Origin: Jacaranda mimosifolia
Lineage: Eukaryota > Streptophyta > Magnoliopsida > Lamiales > Bignoniaceae
DNA: 64,000 nucleotides
Assembly (NCBI GenBank): GCA_018894105.1
Contig: CM032122.1
Span: 31,589,404-31,653,403, forward strand
Direction: 5' to 3'
Shown here: positions 36,850-47,181 of the stretch, one piece after another
How the letters are laid out: each line of letters opens with the position of its first letter
Position numbering within the stretch: the stretch's first letter is position 1
Notes under the pieces: model-generated
What the model saw: only the letters and a program-made list of their open reading frames with translations
What the model was told of the DNA's origin: nothing
Database searches by the model: none
Position numbers and translations under genes: made by a program

Positions 36850-38578
36850 AACAAATATGCTTTGTTCCCTGTCAAACGCATGAACCCATCCACGAATAAG
36901 AACACATGTAGGACTCATGGAACTCAACCCCAGATGATAAATGAAAAGGATTGAGATTGCCAATGATGGAGGCACAACAAAAGTAAACTAACTTACCCAA
37001 ACATACGGGACCCCAACTTGGAAACCAAGACCAAACACAATGGCCGCCACCACATGCACATAGATACTAAGGCTGGTCATTACATTCCAGACACCATGAC
37101 AACAGCAAGCAAACAATAAAACCGATGCACTAGAAGAAAGACAATCAAACTCACACTTTCAAAGTTAATTGACGATAGGCTGTGGCTACTAGGACACATG
37201 TAATGGGACCAAACACAAGGCAAAATTTTTAGGTTTCATTTGTTTTTGCAGATGTTAGTTTATGCATTATGGGAAGTCACAAGAATATGCCTGACATACA
37301 GGACTTAAAAAGCAACCAGAATGAACAATGACTTTTAGGTTAGGAAATCAAACAACCAACAATGGCAGTATAAATATTGGTACTCAAGTTCTACTCACAA
37401 CATTGTACCAATTCAATTAATGGAACATATTGGATTCAGTAATCCAAATAATCCAAATATTACCCTCGACGATTCCACGGGGGAATGACTTACTTCCCAA
37501 CTTATGGCCAGGAAACCCCAATCGTGGATCCATTGCTGATGTCGTGAGGCAAAATAAGCAATAACATTACAAAATAAAATAAAATAAAAGGCACAAAGGA
37601 CACATAATCAAAACAAAGTAACATAATTTTATACACATAGAAATTAAGAAATGATTAAACTAGCAATAACATAACGTATAAAGCTTCAATGAAACCAGTT
37701 AAATGGCCCATACCTTTTGTAATACATGCAAAAATGACAACAATGGCCTCAATTGCATTAGTACTGAAAGCCGTCCAACAACAGCAGCATCAATTTCATA
37801 TATAATGCCACATAAACAGAAAGAAAACAATAAAATTTGCTCAGTCACTAAGCTTAACTTCCATGGACACAAGAGATTCAAATGCCAAACATATATATTC
37901 GACTTATAGAATGGACACGATGTGCAACAAAATGCATACTATAGTCTACCTTATTGTGCCAGTAGGAATACAAGCAAACAGATTTCCGAATGAATGCGGT
38001 AAACATGATCAGAGCTATATATATAGTTAGAGAGGAAACCAAATTCACCCTAAAACATGTTCCTATTTTTGGTTCACTCACAAAATATAGCATTCTGCGT
38101 ACAGAAGTAAAAGTTCAAGTAAAGCCCAGCTCAGAACAAACGTAAGATGCAACCCCAAATAATATGTAATTGCATCCTAAAAGCAAAATATATGCCAAGT
38201 AAAATCATATGAACTCAAGTACTAGTGCAGAAGCCAAATTATATATGCTCAACACACATAGATTAAATTGTAAGAGGGGTATCTATATACATGAAGAAGT
38301 CCAAAATCCACATAGAATCATTCTGACTATTACGTTCCCACCCAAACAGAGCATTATTGTGGAGTACCCAAGCCCTAATTGTAAGAAAGAACAAAAAATT
38401 GCACACCAAATTAGGAAATAGAATGCTACTGTATAAATTATATGCCATAGATACACAATAAGAACAAGTAATTGCAATTCAAATTCAAGAAAAACACACC
38501 AAATACCTTGCGGTGTTTGGGCTTAGGCGAAATCTCACAAGATTGAACTGTAAGAGAAGAACCTAAGGACGAATCCAT
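36850..38578 (-). CDS. Candidate spliced gene for a small membrane protein (unknown)
   Basis: Minus strand, too broken by introns to appear as one ORF. Exon 1 (38578-38507) starts MDSSLGSSLTVQSC and ends AAG before GTATTTGG. Exon 2 (38176-38082), after TTTTAG, encodes DAITYYLGLHLTFVLSW..LLLLYAECYI and ends before GTGAGT. Exon 3 (37763-37714), after TTTCAG, gives TNAIEAIVVIFACITK and ends before GTATGG. Exon 4 (37535-37494), after CATCAG, gives MDPRLGFPGHKLG and ends before GTAAGT. Phases agree across exons 1 to 4. A fifth exon (about 37132-37026, after TTCTAG, before GTAAGT) has a 46-codon hydrophobic open frame (SIYVHVVAAIVFGLGFQ), but it is out of phase with exon 4, where splicing predicts an early stop. 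A last exon may follow TTTGACAG near 36870. The hydrophobic stretches suggest membrane segments. The family is not recognised. It may be a captured gene or decayed fragment. Confidence 0.35.
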
Positions 38579-39077
38579 CTCCCTTTGGACTCAATTAGAG
38601 CAACCAAGATGCGTGCAGGTGTGTGTAGTGTGAGGTGAGGGCATCGGCAAGCCACAAGCTTAAATAAATAAATCCACAAATGCAAAACCTAGGGAAAAAT
38701 AATGGAAGAATTTGCCACAATAGTCAACAGATTAATCACGAGGGCAGAGAAGCATAGTAGAATGATAAGCCTATTCGTGAAGAATTCAACTAAATCAGAA
38801 ATCTAAAGCTATTGCCATATGCTTTTTCAGGAAGAAAAAAAAGTGCAAGGACGTTTCTCATGCAGGAGGTGAGATTTCGCACACAGAAACTCAAGAGAGA
38901 CGATGGGATAAGGGAGATAGAAAGTCTTACTGCGGTACTCAAAAGACTATCTCTGAGACAGCGGAACAAATTAGACCCTAAGATTGAGAAACGATCTCAC
39001 AAGCAAATGCATCTTTACTCATATCTAGTGTTTTTGAGGAGGCAAAATGGGTTATCTCTCCACAAGCAATCGCAGTC

Positions 39078-39131
39078 GAAGCTTTCAGAAATGCTCTGGG
39101 TGTTGTTGATCATAAGCTTGCACTAAGGTAG
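39078..39131 (+). pseudogene. Displaced C-terminus of copia B RNase H
   Basis: Reads EAFRNALGVVDHKLALR then TAG, the usual end of copia RNase H, directly continuing ...TKALVRPKV at 27965. An AAGGTAGAG purine tract precedes the LTR. This is the key evidence that the LTR at 39134 belongs to the element at 23313. Confidence 0.88.
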
Positions 39132-39133
39132 AG

Positions 39134-39496
39134 TGTGAAAAATTAGTGCAACTTAATTCATGGGTGTGGAATGAAATCTTTAAATTGTTTTAATTTATTT
39201 GTTTGTTCCATTTATTTAGTTTACCAAGTCAACAACTATTAAGTGAGGCTTGTTCACATTTAAAATATGACTTCGGTTGTTTCTTTATTTTATTTGGTAA
39301 TGGGCAGTAGTAGTTCGTAGTGGTGAATATGGGATGATATAGTAGAGAGATTTATGGAAAGGTGGTAGAGTTTATCCTTTTAAATAGTAGATGTAACTGA
39401 GAACCAAGATAACACGTTCTCTCAAATATTATCCCAGAGACTTCTTTGGATATCTTTTGTCTTTAAGCTTTCTTTCTTTTTTTTGTTTTAATATAT
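39134..39496 (+). repeat. 3' LTR of copia B
   Basis: Starts TGTGAAAAATTAG and matches 23313-23638. It is longer at its right end ('tctttaagctttctttc'), which the left copy has lost. The exact end is uncertain by about 10 bp, where native BAHD 3' flank ('atatatcaaagtatg') begins. Confidence 0.85.
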
Positions 39497-40121
39497 ATCA
39501 AAGTATGTTCGAAAATTTTCTTTAGAGTTGCTGCAAGTGTTGCAATTTCGTACTGATTCATATGTTGTTGCTATATAAGCTGTGGATTATGTAATAATCC
39601 ATTCTATTTTTTTATCAACTAGCATGCATGTGCTCACGTGGAGTTCCATAACAAGAATTCATGGCTTAGTTCTCGATTCAATTTGCGTTTTGATTGAATC
39701 AAAGTCAATCACATGATAGATGAATTTTACTTATCATGTGACTGACATGATGAATAGATTATACTTGTTATGCAATCAATATGTACAGATTAAGAAGAGT
39801 GACTAATTATATTTACATAGTAGATGTAAGAATATATAATGTCATCTATGCAACTTAAAAATATAAGTATTTCGGGAAACCTAAGAGTTTGCCTAACTAA
39901 AAAGATCACAATTAGTTGGTGAGATAAATGAAATATACATTTCTAGGTTAAATTACAAGCGTTTCTCAATGTTTTAAGTTCAAATTTATAGATGTGGCTC
40001 TTCTATTTGGAATGTCTCTCTAGATATGTGATAAGAAAAAGCTATTGAGAGATAATTGAAAATGAGAAAAATCTCAAGGGAAAAATAACAAAAGAAAAAA
40101 AGGTCTTAGAAGCCTCATTTA
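39497..40121 (+). other. Displaced 3' UTR/flank of BAHD copy B, first block
   Basis: Collinear with 13707-14274 behind copy A ('ttcatatgttgttgctatat', 'ggagttccataacaagaatt', 'gtcttagaagcctcattta'). Contains about 150 bp (near 39765-39880) absent from A. Ends at the LINE insertion. Confidence 0.85.
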
Positions 40122-40234
40122 CTTGCAAATCTGCCTACACTACTATAAGGGACCTAAATTCTGATCAAGAGACCAATGAGAACCAAGACACTCGTGATAA
40201 CTCTTTTAACATAAATTGCGAATGGATTTGGAAA

Positions 40235-40394
40235 TTGAAAATCCCTCGTAGAATCAAAATTTTCCTTTGGCTCTCTCAACATAACAGTCTTGTCACTAAC
40301 TCCATAAGATTCAAAAGGAAGTTAACTACCTTTGATAGATGTTCTAGATGTGGAAGTTCTAGTGAAACCATTGTCTACACATTAAGAGACTACC
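40235..40394 (+). pseudogene. LINE zf-RVT region
   Basis: Encodes KIPRRIKIFLWLSQHN and FDRCSRCGSSSETIVYTLRD, the zinc-finger-like region that follows RT in plant LINEs. It is cut at TACC by the gypsy LTR and continues at 51022 up to LWLIWKARNKFISW near 51180-51220. Confidence 0.85.
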
Positions 40395-41204
40395 TGATAT
40401 GGGATGATCCAATAGGCTCAACCCAAAGACCATCGACCCAAGAGTACATCATCAAGCCCATCTCATCCTCGGACCCTAATCACATTGTTGATCCTGGTCG
40501 AGCTCTCATACCTTTTTTCTGACTGCACACTGAGCAACACTGATGTCATGCGACTAGGCCGCAACCCGAGTGCAGATGCTTGACCCGTTCGACTAGAGTG
40601 TTGGACTACCTCTTCCACCGATCGTTTAACTTCACCTTGAGGTCGATCTGTATGTTGACCAGTGAGATCGACACGCTGCGGGATTCCTTCTCTGCCGCAT
40701 TAAATGCCCTGATAGGTGGCATGCCTCCGTATTAATGGCGCGTGCCACCCCAATACAGCTCATACTGCCACGCTAGGCAAGGGATGCACCTCCAGCATAC
40801 TATTATGTCCATGAAAGCTGGAGATGAAGCCACCTAGAATAGTACAGGAATAGGAGATGACCTAAAGCTCCTCATGCAATGACAAAAGCCCTTTCTGCAT
40901 GTTAAGGGCATATCAGACAAATTCCTTACCTGGGGAAGTCTATAAATACCCCAATTTCTAGCCTCATTAGAGGTATGCCATTCTATATTACAAAGCCCTC
41001 ACTCTGTTGCTCATTTTATCTGGTCATTCTTTTACTGACTTGAGCGTCGGAGTACTGTAGCCAAGGGCACCTCGGCTAGACTGATGTTTGCTCGTGGTTG
41101 TATGACTCAGTCCAGGTATTTGTAGAGCTCATTTACTCGTCCAGGTAGGTTGATCCACCCAAATTTCATCCCAATCCAATTATATCTAATTTTTACCCTC
41201 ATCA
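40395..41204 (+). repeat. 5' LTR of Tat gypsy
   Basis: 810 bp, paired with 50207-51016. The LTRs differ by scattered substitutions throughout but are equal in length. Confidence 0.95.
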
Positions 41205-41221
41205 TTTGGTGCCATCTGTGG
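41205..41221 (+). other. Primer-binding site of Tat gypsy
   Basis: TTTGGTGCCATCTGTGG starts at the LTR end. It resembles the TGGCGCCGTCTGTGG site common in plant gypsy elements. No tRNA is assigned. Confidence 0.75.
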
Positions 41222-41270
41222 AAAACTTTGAGTCCGTAATCGAAAAATAGTTAACACCAAGTGAGCCACT

Positions 41271-42760
41271 TTGGAAAGAGAAGAGAATGTGAGGTCTAAC
41301 ACTCCTCCTCCTCAACCTCAGCAAGAACATGGCGCACCCAGGCTGAGCACCCAGCCAGAACATGTGATCACCTTGACCATGCCCCAATTAATACAACTCA
41401 TCAATGAACAAATATCTGCCCAAATTTCTACTCAACTCTCCACTACTCTGAATCGACATGCCGTCCAACTAGGAGCAGTAGCCAGCGCTGCCCCGCAACT
41501 ATCACCTGTTGAGGAGAGATCGCCTAGAGAGAATCATGGTCTACCAGAGTCCAAACACCCTCTTCGAGATGCGAAACTAGTCCAGGATGTTTTCCTACTG
41601 AAATGGCCCAACCCATCCCCCGAGAAGAAGTGGCGGATTCAGTTGATCATAGCGCTTGATCCATTCGAGCCAAGCAGTACGACAGGGTTGAGCGCTCGAG
41701 ACCCTAGCCATACAGAAATGCATCTCAAGCTAGTAGGTTGGAGTTGGATGAGGTATCCCATCAAGTCCAACAACTGAATAGGCATCTGGAGGAGATCTCG
41801 AGGAGAAACTATCACCATAAAGGGCTACAGAGGTTTCGCCAAGAAAGGGCATCGTCGTTCATCCAAGAGATCATCGACAAGTGTATTGCTGTAGATGCTA
41901 AGGTCTAGACCAGTCTGCCCTGGTACAACGGCTCGTCGGACCCAAACGAACACTTGATGCAATTCGAGCACATGATGCAGCTGCATGAGCATAATGACTA
42001 CATCCATGCTAAGATGTTGGTGGCTACCTTTCAAGGGATTGTGCACGATTGGTTGTTAAGCTGGAGCCAACATCGATATATTCATATGACAAGTTGTGTG
42101 ATAAATTTCTGCACCAGTTTGCCATTCGAAGAAAGCCAAAGCTTCCTCATACCCACCTACATACGGTGAAATAAAACAAAGGGGAATCTATTCGCGACTT
42201 CTTCACTAGGTTTAATACGAAAATGTTGAAGATTGATAGCCCCTGGATTAAGTTCCTGATCGACGTACTTCTGCTTAGCCTTAAACACAAAGAATATGCC
42301 AACGCATTGGTGTGTGAGCGGCCTTGGTCGATGGAGGAGCTGCTTGACCTTGCAGAAAGGTATATGATTCAGGAGGACATGAACAAACTTAAATATGGAA
42401 ACCCTAAGGTCGACAAAAAGAAGAACAAGGAGAAAGATGATCGTCAGCATAGGGAAGGTCGATGATCTCCAATTAAGTTCTTCCATGATTATACCCCGGT
42501 TAATCTCCCGAGGAAAGAGGTATTGTTCGCTATCCAGCACAACAACCTCTTGAAAAAGCTCAGGAAACTGACCGAGATAGAGGCCATAAGAAAATCCAAG
42601 AAGTACTGCCATTTTCACAAACAAAGGGCCATAATATGGAAAACTGTTTCAACTTGCACGACGAAATTGAGAGACTGATTCGACAAGGCCATCTCAAAAA
42701 ATACATCGATGAGCATGCTAGGCAAGAAGGGGGCAAACCAACAAGACTCCCCATAGAGAA
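41271..42760 (+). pseudogene. Tat gypsy gag
   Basis: The N-terminal frame (41271-41777) is Pro/Gln-rich (TMPQLIQLINEQISAQI). After frame changes comes the capsid core: LPWYNGSSDPNEHLMQFEHM, IVHDWLLSW and, at 42223-42465, FLIDVLLLSLKHKEYANALV, WSMEELLDLAERYMIQED with a lysine-rich end. The zinc-knuckle-like FCHFHKQ... phrase near 42600 follows. At least three frame changes are needed, so it is dead. Confidence 0.85.
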
Positions 42761-42879
42761 AAGTCAATTAGCCCGAGAATAGAGGATAAAGGAAAGAAAC
42801 CTGCCCAGGATCCTCACCCATCCATTCGAGGAGTTATCGACATGATTGCGGGAGGTCCCACTAGGGGGGGACTCAAAGT

Positions 42880-43176
42880 CCACCAAAAGATAGATCCCTT
42901 ATGATAAATTACTTGGTTGTTGACACTCTATTTGCCTATAATATCATCATTGGTCGACCAACCCTAAACGACTTTTGGGCCATTGTCTCAACATACCACA
43001 TGAAAATCAAATTTCTGACTCCAGCATGCATAGGAGCTCTTATGCAACATAAAGGAAGTATGGCGCTGCTACACCATTTCGGTCGAAGCCAACAAGCAGA
43101 AGAACCGACCCCAGCTGACACCCTCGGGGTAGACCCTGTAGCAGAACTTGAGGAAGTGAAGACGAGCAAGAAATAA
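42880..43176 (+). pseudogene. Tat gypsy protease end
   Basis: Encodes LVVDTLFAYNIIIGRPTLND and WAIVSTYHMKIKFLTPACIG, the C-terminal half of the gypsy aspartic protease and linker. The active-site DSG part lies upstream in degraded sequence. Confidence 0.8.
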
Positions 43177-43339
43177 AAGCTAGAGGACACTAGGGTCAAG
43201 TTCCTCGGGGAGTTCAAAATAATCAAGTTGGAATCTAAAAACCCCGACAAGATCACTCGGATTGGAAGTGATATGGGCCACCATATGGAGTATCTTATGG
43301 TCAATTTCCTTTGCAGAAATATCAACATGTTTGCATGGA

Positions 43340-45100
43340 AATCTTCTGACCTCTAGGGAATCGACCCTATTATCATTATCGATCGCCTCAATGTGGACCC
43401 CTCGTACACGCCAGTGAAGTAGAAGACAAAGACCTTCAATGCTAAGAGATCCCAGATCATCGAAGAGGAGGTCAACAAACTCTTGGAAGCAGGATATATT
43501 GTAAAAATTCTATATCCCTCTTGGTTTTGCAATGTTGTACTCGTCCCCAAGAATGAGGGAAAATGACATATGTGTAATAATTTTACCGACTTCAATAAAG
43601 CTTTCTCTAAAGATCCATATCCTCTACCTCATATAGATTTACTAGTGGATTTTACAACTGGATGTGAACTGTTGAGCATGATGGATGCCTTTCAAGGCTA
43701 TTACCAAATATTCATGGCACCAGAGGACAGGGATAAGACTTTATTTGTTATCCCCAATGGGTATACTGTTTCTAGATCATGCCCTTTTGGGCTCTAGAAC
43801 GTAGGAGCAACTTACCAGAGATTAGTCAATTTTATGTTCAAGAATGAGATTAGAAAGTCTATGGAGGTTTACGTCGATGACATAATTGTCAAGATAAAAA
43901 AAGCTGAGGGTCACCTATTCGACCTCGGCCATATATTCTCCATATTGTGGGCATTCAGTATGAAACTCAACCCCAAGAAGTGTATCTTCGGGGTTCGATG
44001 AGGCAAGTTCTTGGGTTACATGATTAGTCAAAGGGGGATTGAAGTGAACCCATAAAAGTTACAGGCAGTTTTGGACATAAGCCCACCCCGAACAATTCGG
44101 GACATACAGCGCCTGGTCGGCAGGATAATAGCTCTTGGCAGGTTTATTGCATGATTGGTCGATAAAAGTCCATATTTTTTCAAAATACTCAGGAATGCGA
44201 AAAGGTTAGGAATCCAATAGAAAGAACAATGCGACCAGGCTCTGGTCGATCTCAAGCAATACCTCTCATCGCCACCATGCTCGCTAAACCTGAGCTGGGA
44301 GAAGTTCTGCACCTCTACCTAGTCGCGTCCACCACCTTGATAAGCTTAGTCTTGGTCTTGATGAGAGATAGAACTCATCGGCCTGTCTATTATTGTAGTA
44401 AAGCGCTGTGAGGGCCCAAGAACAATTACCTTGAGATTGAGAAGTTCATCCTCACCTTGGTTACAGCAGCACGGAAGCTGCAACCTTGCTTCCAGTCTCA
44501 TGCAATCATAGTGTTGACAAATTAACTGTTAAAATAGGTGCTGTCGAAGCCAGACACGTTAAGAAGATTGACTAAGTAGGCCATCGAGCTTGGCGAATTC
44601 AACATCACATTTCAACCCCGGATGACCATAAAAGCACAAGTTCTAGCTAATTTTATTGCCGAGAGGCTTGACCTCCTTGATCAACATGACCAGAACTCCT
44701 TCGTATGGACTTTACACATTGATGGATTAGCGACCACCTCGGGAGGTGGAATTGGTCTCACTTCACTCCCCACTCGCGAAGAAATAGGTTTTCGCAATCA
44801 AACTCGACTTCCCAATCACCAACAACGAGGTAGAATACGAAGCCCTCATCGCTGGCATGAACATGGCAGCAGCTCGTGGCGTAGAGCAGTTAGTGATAAT
44901 CACTGATTCCTAGCTGGTCGCAGAGCAAGTTGGAGGAAACTTCGAGGCCAGAGAAACCAAGATGAGTCAGTATCAGGCCGAGGTGAAAAAATTGCAATAG
45001 TTGTTCAAGAGTTTCACCCTCAGCCAAGTGCCTCGATCAAAAAGCGAATGGGCTGATGCCCTCTCCAAGTTTGCAAGCTCGACCAGAGGGATCAGAGAAA
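43340..45100 (+). pseudogene. Tat gypsy RT and two RNase H domains
   Basis: The RT reads DFNKAFSKDPYPLPHIDLLV, MDAFQGYYQIFM and, past a stop, EVYVDDIIVK at 43868. RNase H 1 follows (HRPVYYCSKAL, stop, YLEIEKFILTLVTAARKL). A second, plant-type RNase H then appears: WTLHIDGLATTSGGGIGL, and in another frame NNEVEYEALIAGMNMAAARG with the tail WADALSKFAS at 45045. Two RNase H domains are a mark of the Tat lineage. Several in-frame stops (for example after SCPFGL and SKAL) disable it. Confidence 0.9.
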
Positions 45101-45239
45101 TTACAATAACGTTTTTGATCACCAGCAAACCCTCTATAAATACTCATGACCAAAATTTGATAGGGAGCATCGAAGAAGCACTCCCTTTTGGCAAAGCAGG
45201 TTCAGAGGTCAAGCAACCAAATTTGCCCTCAACGAGCAT

Positions 45240-46283
45240 GGATAGCTCTACAAGAGGTTGATATTAGGACCACCCCTGAGATACTTAACGCCTGATCAAG
45301 CCAGTAAGGTCCTTCATGAAATCCACGCAAGCATTTGTGGAAATCATTCTGGAGGTCGATCCCTGGCACATAAAACTATTCGATACGAGTATTTATGGCC
45401 TACTCTAAAAACTCTGTTGACTTTGCTAGAAGTGTCCATCCTGTTAGCTCCATTTAAACATGCCACACCAGCCCGCCGTTTCGATGGTAAACGTCCAGAT
45501 CACGTGGCCATTTGACCAATGGGGGATCAACATAGTTGGTTCTTTAACAAAAACATCAGGCCAATGAAAGTTTATCATCATTACGGTTGAATACTTTCCT
45601 AAGCGGGTCGAGGCAGAAGCAATCCCGAAAATAACTGACACAGCTATCAGGAGCTTCATTTAGAAGAACATAATCTGTCGTTTTGGTTTACCTAAGGTTC
45701 TGATCTCAGACAATGGAACCCAATTTCAAAGCAAGAGCATAAGAAACTGGTGTGAGGCTTTAGGGATCTGCCAACATTTTACTTCAGTCGGAAACCCCCA
45801 GGCTAATGGTTAGACAGAGGTCACGAATAGAACTGGCCTCGACCACCTCAAAGCTTGACTAGAAAGAACAGTAGCAAGTTGGGTGGACGACCTCCCGAGG
45901 TGCTGTGGGTATACAGAACGACCCCTCGAACAACCATGGGCCGCAACCCTTACAGTTTAGTCTACAGCTCCGAAGCAGTCATCCCATCCGAACTGATACA
46001 ACACACGGCCCGAGTGATCCATTATAACCTACTCAGAAATGCATTTGAAAGGGCACTCGACTCGGATACCATTGATGAGCTGCAACACAAAGCTTACAAC
46101 ACGATGCAACAATACATGTCAAAAATGACAGAACATTACAACAAAGCAGCTCGACCGCACATCTTTAAAGTTGGAGACCTCATCCTGAAGAAAATTGAGG
46201 TATTAAGAAGTGTAGGAAAGCTCGAGCCAAAATGGGAGGGGGCCTATTCCGTGGTGAAGGTGTCGAAGCACAATGCATACTGA
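45240..46283 (+). pseudogene. Tat gypsy integrase
   Basis: Begins YLTPDQASKVLHEIHASICG (zinc-binding part), then IVGSLTKTSGQ, FPKRVEAEAIPKI, VLISDNGTQFQSKS and NPQANG, followed by LWVYRTTPRTTMGRNPYSLV and the C-terminal KVGDLILKKIEV...KLEPKWEGAYSVVKV. The catalytic D, D and E region is recognisable. Stops occur at several points. Confidence 0.9.
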
Positions 46284-46439
46284 TTGGAGGATTTGAATGG
46301 CAATCAGCTCCCACGACCTTGGAATGTTGTAAATCTAAAGAAGTTCTATATATAAAGAGACCATTAGTTTCCATTGTATTCCCTTATGAAAATGTAATTT
46401 TCAATATTTCTACAATTTCTGCTTGCATTACCATAATAT

Positions 46440-47110
46440 CGACCCCGCAGTCGACCAAGACCACCACGAGCCGCCAAGGTAAAGCTTTTTAGTCACGGTC
46501 AATGAGCGAGTTGATCGTTTATCGTCAACCCCGCAGTCGACCGATTTGGCTTCGAGCCGCCAAGGCAAGGCTTTTCAGCTAAGATGAATAAATTAGTTGA
46601 TCATTTATAGTTGACCCCGCAGTCGACCAAGCCAACTTCGAGCCGCCAAGACACGGCTTTTCAACCAAGATCAATAAACGAGTTGATCATTTATCGTCGA
46701 CCAATTCGGCTTCGAGCCGCCAAGGCAAGGCTTTTTAGCCAAGATGAATAAACGAGTTGATCGTTTATAGTCGACCCCACAGTCGACCAAGCCGGCTTCG
46801 AGCTGCCAAGACAAGGCTTTTCAGCCAAATCAATAAACAAGTTGATTGTTTATCGTCGACCCCACAATCAACCAATCTGTCTTCGAGCAGCCAAGGCAAT
46901 TCTTTTCAGCCAAGATGAATAAACAAGTTGATTGTTTAGAGTCGACCCTGCAGTCGACCAAGCCGACTTTGAGCCCCCAAGATAAGGCTTTTTAGCCAAG
47001 AACAACAAACGAGTTGATCATTTATAGTCAACCCCGTAGTCGACCAAGCCAGCTTCAAGCTGCCAAGCCAAAGCTTTTTAGCCAAGATCGATAAAAAAAA
47101 AAAAAAACTC
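46440..47110. repeat. Tandem repeat of about 86 bp, 8 units
   Basis: Eight successive units start with TCGACCCCGCAGTCGACCAA or close variants and contain GCTTCGAGCCGCCAAG, GGCTTTTCAGCCAAGATGAA and GAGTTGATCGTTTAT. One unit (about 46697) is shortened. It lies in the 3' non-coding region of the gypsy element. The units contain short GTCGAC palindromes and are adjacent with no unique spacers, so this is not a CRISPR. Confidence 0.95.
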
Positions 47111-47181
47111 GACCCCATCGTCGAAATTAACTCAGTATAACGCATTAAGTTAATATGATTCATTCAACAAAGGCATTCATT

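Larger units (their letters stand above)
27966..39077 (-). mobile_element. TIR element in copia B carrying a possible captured gene
   Basis: The ends GGCTGCGATTGCTTGTG (27966) and, inverted at 39077, GACTGCGATTGCTTGTG differ at one base. They are flanked by GAA on both sides (27963-27965 and 39078-39080); the wider flanks TTGAA and TCGAA also match but for one base. Excising it rejoins copia RNase H in frame (KVE then AFRNALGVV), which fixes the ends. Without the nested Harbinger the element is about 3.7 kb. It has no transposase of its own. Subterminal copies of TTGCTTGTGAGA are seen near 38975. The right arm (35404-39077) contains a set of minus-strand exons. The superfamily is unclear. Confidence 0.75.
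23313..39496 (+). mobile_element. Ty1/copia element in the 3' UTR of BAHD copy B (fragmented by nested insertions)
   Basis: The left LTR (23313 to about 23638) is followed directly by gag that lacks its start, so LTR tail, primer site and gag N-terminus were deleted. Coding runs plus strand to 27965. There it is cut by the TIR element 27966-39077. The reading frame resumes at 39078 to finish RNase H, followed by the right LTR 39134 to about 39496. Removing the nested elements (26824-27360 and 27966-39077) leaves about 4.5 kb. The native BAHD 3' flank continues at 39497. Wording of the pre-integrase region resembles Tork/TAR-type copia; this placement is tentative. Many stops make it dead. Confidence 0.88.

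Noticed and set aside
38812..39126. 104-codon plus-strand ORF
   Set aside because: It crosses the TIR boundary into copia RNase H in the wrong frame and has no recognisable domain. The true coding at its end is the RNase H frame.
46440..47110. CRISPR-like appearance of regular repeats
   Set aside because: Units are adjacent 86-bp tandem repeats without unique spacers, inside a plant retrotransposon.
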